DNA from: an uncultured Alphaproteobacteria bacterium
GTDB lineage: Bacteria; Pseudomonadota; Alphaproteobacteria; Caulobacterales; Parvularculaceae
NCBI GenBank assembly: GCA_938003575.1
Contig: CALKYG010000405.1
Span: forward strand, 1 to 10,054
Direction: 5' to 3'
DNA: 10,054 bases
Shown here: positions 7,341 to 10,054 of the stretch, piece after piece
Layout of the letters: the number at the start of each line of letters is the position of its first letter
Numbering within the stretch: position 1 is the first letter of the stretch
Position numbers and translations under genes: made by a program
Notes under the pieces: generated by a model
What the model saw: only the letters and a program-made list of their open reading frames with translations
The model's database searches: none
Told to the model about the DNA's origin: nothing

Positions 7341-7973
7341 ATGACCTATCCCTTCGCCGATTTGACCTTCACCCCCTCCGTCCAGGCGGCGCAGGCTCGC
7401 AATGGATCACGCGAGTTCTGTGAGGCGATGTCCCGGAACGACCGGAATTTCCGGCTCGGACCGAATGAGGCCGCGTTTCTCGCCGATCGCGATCATTTTT
7501 ACATGGCGACGGTTTCCGAGACAGGCTGGCCGTATGTCCAGCATCGCGGCGGACCGCCTGGCTTCATACAGACGCTCGATGAATTGCGCTTCGCTTTCCC
7601 CGACTTCCGCGGCAACCGGCAATATATCAGCATCGGAAACATCGCCTCAGACAACCGCGCCGCCTTTTTCTTCATTGATTATGCGCGCAGGTCGCGGTTG
7701 AAGGCGCTCACGCGCATCCGCATCGCCGGCGTAGACGAGGAACCAGAGATCATTCGCCGATTTTCAGCGCTCGGATACAAGGCGGCGGTGGAGCGGGTCG
7801 TCATCGCCGAGATCGCGGCGCTGGACTGGAATTGTCCGCAACACATCACGCCGCGATTCCCGGCAGGCGAAATCGCCCGCGCGGTCGAAAATCTGACGTC
7901 GGAGATCGAGGCCCTGCGGGCGGAGAACGCGGCGTTGGCGGCAAAGGTCCGGTTCCTGGAGCAAGGAGCATGA
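7341..7973 (+). CDS. Pyridoxamine 5'-phosphate oxidase-fold flavin-binding protein
   Basis: A 210-aa cytosolic protein of the PNPOx-like split-barrel family (the predicted flavin-nucleotide-binding group), probably binding FMN or a related cofactor; the reaction is unknown. HFYMATVSETGWPYVQHRGG (52-71), then QYISIGNI and DNRAAFFFIDYARRSRLK (104-121), are the strands and basic residues that in this fold hold the flavin phosphate. DWNCPQHITPRF (162-173) is a hallmark of this subgroup. A C-terminal helix (about 178-207, LTSEIEALRAENAALAAKV) has heptad-spaced Leu/Ile/Ala and looks like a short coiled coil. I chose the ATG at 7341; an in-frame TTG at 7311 would add ten residues but has a purine run directly abutting it with no spacer. 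The stop overlaps the next gene's start (ATGA), implying translational coupling. Confidence 0.88.
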   Translation: MTYPFADLTFTPSVQAAQARNGSREFCEAMSRNDRNFRLGPNEAAFLADRDHFYMATVSETGWPYVQHRGGPPGFIQTLDELRFAFPDFRGNRQYISIGNIASDNRAAFFFIDYARRSRLKALTRIRIAGVDEEPEIIRRFSALGYKAAVERVVIAEIAALDWNCPQHITPRFPAGEIARAVENLTSEIEALRAENAALAAKVRFLEQGA

Positions 7974-8332
7974 AGGTCCGTCTCAAGCGTGTTTACGAGC
8001 CAAAGGACGGATCGGACGGGCTTAGAATTCTTGTCGAGCGTCTGTGGCCGCGCGGGATGACAAAAGAAGCCGCAGGCGTTGATATCTGGCTGAAGGAAAT
8101 CTCGCCGTCGCCGGCGCTGCGGCGGTGGTACGCACACGACGAAGCCAAATGGCCGGAATTCCAGCGCCGCTATCGCGCCGAAATCGCCGCCAATAAGGAA
8201 GCGCTCGCCGAGCTTAGGAAATACTGCGTGAACGGCGCGACGTTCCTCTTTGCGGCCAAGGATGAGAAGCGAAACAGCGCCGCCGTCCTGAAAGCGTATC
8301 TGGAAAACAGCACAAAGGAAGAAACGGCCTGA
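7970..8332 (+). CDS. DUF488 family protein (YeaO-like)
   Basis: A 120-aa cytosolic protein of the DUF488 family, function unknown. The family's opening pattern is present as LVERLWPRGMTKE (21-33), followed by LKEISPSPALRRWYAHD (41-57), the FQRRYRAEI segment (64-72) and TFLFAAKDEKRNSAAVLKAYL (91-111). The start is set by the ATG that overlaps the flavoprotein stop (ATGA), with GGAG at 7958-7961, 8 nt upstream; the frame stays open further upstream, but that stretch is Arg/Gly-rich and lies within the preceding gene. The pair forms a two-gene unit. DUF488 proteins have been linked only loosely to nucleic-acid or stress functions, and I assign no activity. Confidence 0.92.
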   Translation: MKVRLKRVYEPKDGSDGLRILVERLWPRGMTKEAAGVDIWLKEISPSPALRRWYAHDEAKWPEFQRRYRAEIAANKEALAELRKYCVNGATFLFAAKDEKRNSAAVLKAYLENSTKEETA

Positions 8333-8355
8333 TTTTCATAGAAGCGCCTTCATCG

Positions 8356-8377
8356 TTCATCCGTTGCACGGGATGAA
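8356..8377. terminator. Hairpin between convergent DUF488 and DUF2807 genes
   Basis: TTCATCC and GGATGAA form a perfect 7-bp stem with an 8-base loop, 24 bp after the DUF488 stop and 75 bp beyond the DUF2807 stop. No T-run follows in either direction, so it is at best an atypical terminator. The rest of 8333-8451 is GC-rich with only shorter stems. Confidence 0.35.
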
Positions 8378-8451
8378 AGAGTCCGGCGCCGCCTGGGGCG
8401 AAGGAGCCGGCTGACCGCCGCAGGCCGCGCGCGCCGGAACGGCGATCGGCG

Positions 8452-9150
8452 CTACTTCACGCTGATGCGGCCAAACGGGCTCGATTGCGATTTCGACACA
8501 TTCGCCGGCGATCCCGCAATCTCGATTTTTCCAATACCCGCAAGTTCAGCATCGACCGACTCAGACGCGTAGACGCTGGCGCTGCCGACGCCGGAAACAT
8601 CAACCTTCACCGATCTGCACTTGAGGTCATTTGCGTCAAGTTCGCCGACGCCTGAAACCTCCGCATCAAAGTTGCCGCAATTGCCGGAGAGAGTGAGCTC
8701 GCCCACGCCTGAAATATCAGCGCTGAAACTTTCTGCATCGATTCCTTGAATGTCGCCGTCTACGACCCCGGCCGCCTCAATCGCGTTCAGCGACGGCAGC
8801 GAGATCTTTGCGGTAACGCCATGCTTTACGAATTTGCGCTTGCCGCCCTCATTTCGCTTTGCCGTGTCGAGCGTGAGGCGGCCGTTCTCCACTCGCGCAC
8901 TTGTCCGCGCAAGATCGTCCTCCTTGCCGGAGAGCGTGACAGCGTAATCACCGCCTACCGTCACATCGACTTCGAAAACGCCCGCGACGCTGACCCGATC
9001 GAAATCGCCGACGTCAATCGTCATCGTCTTGTCGTCGCCGCGGTCGCGGGAATCAAGATCCGTCACGTCGCCCCATGCGACCTTCAACGCCGTCACCGCT
9101 ATGATGCCGGCGATCACCAGTCCGACGAGGAAACCCAGCAAGAGTCTCAT
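8452..9150 (-). CDS. Membrane-anchored DUF2807 beta-solenoid protein
   Basis: A 232-aa envelope protein of the DUF2807 family (putative adhesin-head GIN domain), of unknown function. Residues 4-22 are a hydrophobic helix without a clear signal-peptidase site, so it is probably an inner-membrane anchor with the rest in the periplasm. The domain begins near VGDFDRVSVAGVFEVDVTVG (47-66). It ends in repeated beta-solenoid rungs marked SGVGELTL (147), SGVGELDA (166), SGVGSASV (186) and AGIGKIEI (204), that is, steps of 19, 20 and 18 residues. Cys158 and Cys178 are one rung apart and could form a disulfide. GGAG lies 7 nt before the ATG. It is second in a two-gene unit, 38 bp after a paralogue with the same rung spacing, suggesting tandem duplication. 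Confidence 0.9.
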   Translation of the reverse strand: MRLLLGFLVGLVIAGIIAVTALKVAWGDVTDLDSRDRGDDKTMTIDVGDFDRVSVAGVFEVDVTVGGDYAVTLSGKEDDLARTSARVENGRLTLDTAKRNEGGKRKFVKHGVTAKISLPSLNAIEAAGVVDGDIQGIDAESFSADISGVGELTLSGNCGNFDAEVSGVGELDANDLKCRSVKVDVSGVGSASVYASESVDAELAGIGKIEIAGSPANVSKSQSSPFGRISVK

Positions 9151-9188
9151 ATTTCTTCTCCCAGCCTTGCCCCAATATCCTACGCTTT

Positions 9189-9830
9189 TCAGTGCACGTT
9201 GATTTCAGCGAAAAAGCCGCCGCGCTTTTCTATTCTCTTCGGCGAGCCGTAAATGTTTATCTCGCCCATGCCGGAGACTTCCGCTTTCGCCCAATCCCGG
9301 GCGAAGACCGCCGCTTCGCCCATGCCGGACAGCGCGACTTCGGCCTCGGCGCATTCAAGGCCCTTGGCGTCGAGTTCGCCGACGCCGGAAACGCGCGCGT
9401 CCATGCGCTTGCAGCGTCCCGTAATATCGACTTCTCCGACACCTGAAAGATTGACCTTGAACAGGCCGGCGTCGACGCCCTCGACTCTCGCATCGACGAC
9501 GCCGGAGACCGAGAGCCGATCGAGAGCGGGCATGGTGACGACCGCCCGCAATGTCTCGCCGCGGCTCCCGCCTTTGTCGCGATGCGCGCGCCGCTTGGGC
9601 CCAAGCAGAAGCGCGCCGTCGCGCACGGAAACCGCGGCGCCGTCGAGCTCTTTGGCCGAACCTGAAAGGGTGACGCTGTAGTCGCCGCCCACTTTCACCT
9701 CAAGTTCATAGGCGCCGCTGATTTCGATTGCTGAGAAATCCTGAACTTCAAGGGTTCTCGATCCTTCATCGCCGGCAAGGGCGGGAGAAGCCGCAAGGGC
9801 CGCAGCAATCGACAGAAAACTTTTCTTCAC
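9189..9830 (-). CDS. Exported DUF2807 beta-solenoid protein
   Basis: A 213-aa DUF2807 (GIN domain) protein of unknown function, first gene of a tandem pair. The start is a GTG at 9830 because AGGAG (9836-9840) lies 5 nt upstream and the chain then opens with a textbook signal peptide, KKSFLSIAAALAASPALA, cut before GDE (residue 20). It is thus periplasmic or exported, unlike its anchored neighbour. VQDFSAIEISGAYELEVKVG (29-48) opens the domain; solenoid rungs are SGVGEVDI (129), SGVGELDA (148), SGMGEAAV (168) and SGMGEINI (186), steps of 19, 20 and 18. Cys140 and Cys160 lie one rung apart, as in the paralogue. A basic insert (PKRRAHRDKGGSR, 78-90) interrupts the first half. An in-frame ATG at 9983 was not chosen. 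Confidence 0.88.
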   Translation of the reverse strand: MKKSFLSIAAALAASPALAGDEGSRTLEVQDFSAIEISGAYELEVKVGGDYSVTLSGSAKELDGAAVSVRDGALLLGPKRRAHRDKGGSRGETLRAVVTMPALDRLSVSGVVDARVEGVDAGLFKVNLSGVGEVDITGRCKRMDARVSGVGELDAKGLECAEAEVALSGMGEAAVFARDWAKAEVSGMGEINIYGSPKRIEKRGGFFAEINVH

Positions 9831-9835
9831 TTCAA

Positions 9836-9840
9836 CTCCT
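9836..9840 (-). promoter_or_regulatory. Shine-Dalgarno site that fixes a GTG start
   Basis: AGGAG on the minus strand sits five bases before GTG at 9830. It is the best ribosome binding site nearby and coincides with the beginning of a signal peptide, which settles the start of the exported DUF2807 gene. Confidence 0.75.
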
Positions 9841-10008
9841 ACTTTTTCCAGCGAGCCGCGGCCTGCCCCCGCCGATCGGGCAACCCTAGTCGCAGCAGCG
9901 GAGAGTTCAAATCCCGACCGCCGCGTCCCGGCTTCGACCCGTCGAAAAGGCGCCGAGAGGGTGCTTTTAATAATCACTTGCAAGTCGTCTCTGGCTGGTG
10001 TAGGGCGC

Positions 10009-10036
10009 TAATTGCGAATGGTTCTTAATTGCGATT
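10009..10036. promoter_or_regulatory. Candidate operator: imperfect palindrome and direct repeat
   Basis: AATTGCGAA-TGG-TTCTTAATT (10010-10030) is a 21-bp dyad whose arms match at 7 of 9 positions. TAATTGCGA also occurs twice as a direct repeat (10009-10017 and 10026-10034). The AT-rich GCGAATGGTTCT core recalls Fur-type boxes ahead of iron genes, but the match is loose. It lies between the DUF2807 pair and a probable rightward gene start, where an operator would be expected. Confidence 0.3.
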
Positions 10037-10050
10037 ACGGAGTCGGGACA

Positions 10051-10054
10051 ATGA
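10051..10054 (+). CDS. Probable start of a rightward gene cut by the window edge
   Basis: The window ends in ATGA, with GGAG at 10039-10042, eight bases before the ATG. This is a good Shine-Dalgarno/start combination just after an operator-like region. Only one codon is visible, so nothing can be said of the product and the start itself is provisional. Confidence 0.3.

Noticed and set aside
7832..7969. Upstream extension of the DUF488 gene
   Set aside because: It would overlap 140 bp of the flavoprotein gene and add a Gly/Arg-rich stretch not found in DUF488 proteins; the overlapping ATGA start fits the family N-terminus.
9831..9983. Longer form of the exported DUF2807 protein starting at the ATG at 9983
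   Set aside because: The added 51 residues are Arg-rich and would bury the signal peptide; the GTG at 9830 has an ideal Shine-Dalgarno sequence and a textbook signal peptide after it.
1..10054. CRISPR arrays, tRNA or rRNA genes, transposases, or a defence system
   Set aside because: No regularly spaced repeats, cloverleaf-like segments, transposase motifs or defence-type domains were seen on either strand.

Overview
The window reads as chromosomal DNA, fairly GC-rich, from an alphaproteobacterium. The main evidence is the complex I (NADH:quinone oxidoreductase) subunits, which are of the alphaproteobacterial/mitochondrial type; NuoI, with its two Cys-rich clusters and the YDIDMTKC stretch, is the clearest. 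A TonB-dependent receptor and two DUF2807 beta-solenoid proteins fit this. The order or family cannot be fixed from the sequence; a Caulobacterales- or Parvularculales-like background is only a guess.

Layout. Positions 1-2684 (minus strand) carry nuoJ-nuoK-nuoL, tightly packed, with nuoL running off the left edge after 576 codons. Positions 2685-5621 hold a cassette on the opposite strand: a 302-bp intergenic region, a small DUF2946-like exported protein, and a 697-aa TonB-dependent receptor that resembles the OprC/NosA copper-receptor family. Positions 5622-7193 (minus strand) return to complex I with nuoI and nuoH, which abut exactly. The receptor cassette therefore sits between nuoI and nuoJ, genes that are normally adjacent, and nuoG is not found upstream of nuoH. 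Positions 7341-8332 (plus strand) encode a pyridoxamine-phosphate-oxidase-fold flavoprotein overlapping a DUF488 protein by ATGA. Positions 8452-9830 (minus strand) encode two tandem DUF2807 paralogues, one with a cleavable signal peptide and one membrane-anchored. The last 70 bases look like a control region with an imperfect palindrome and a Shine-Dalgarno sequence ahead of an ATG at 10051, probably the start of a rightward gene.

How the genes work together. NuoH, J, K and L are membrane-arm subunits of complex I and NuoI carries two of its iron-sulfur clusters. NuoH contributes to the quinone site and NuoL/NuoK to proton pumping. The DUF2946 protein and the receptor plausibly form an outer-membrane metal (copper) uptake pair with no evident functional link to complex I. 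The PNPOx-like/DUF488 pair is probably translationally coupled, function unknown. The DUF2807 pair is a cell-envelope module of unknown role.

No known system beyond these families is recognised. The best leads are the split nuo operon, the receptor's altered copper site (Gly in place of the Cys expected from OprC, with the Met and His-x-Met ligands kept at the expected spacing), and the matched rung spacing and paired cysteines of the two DUF2807 proteins.
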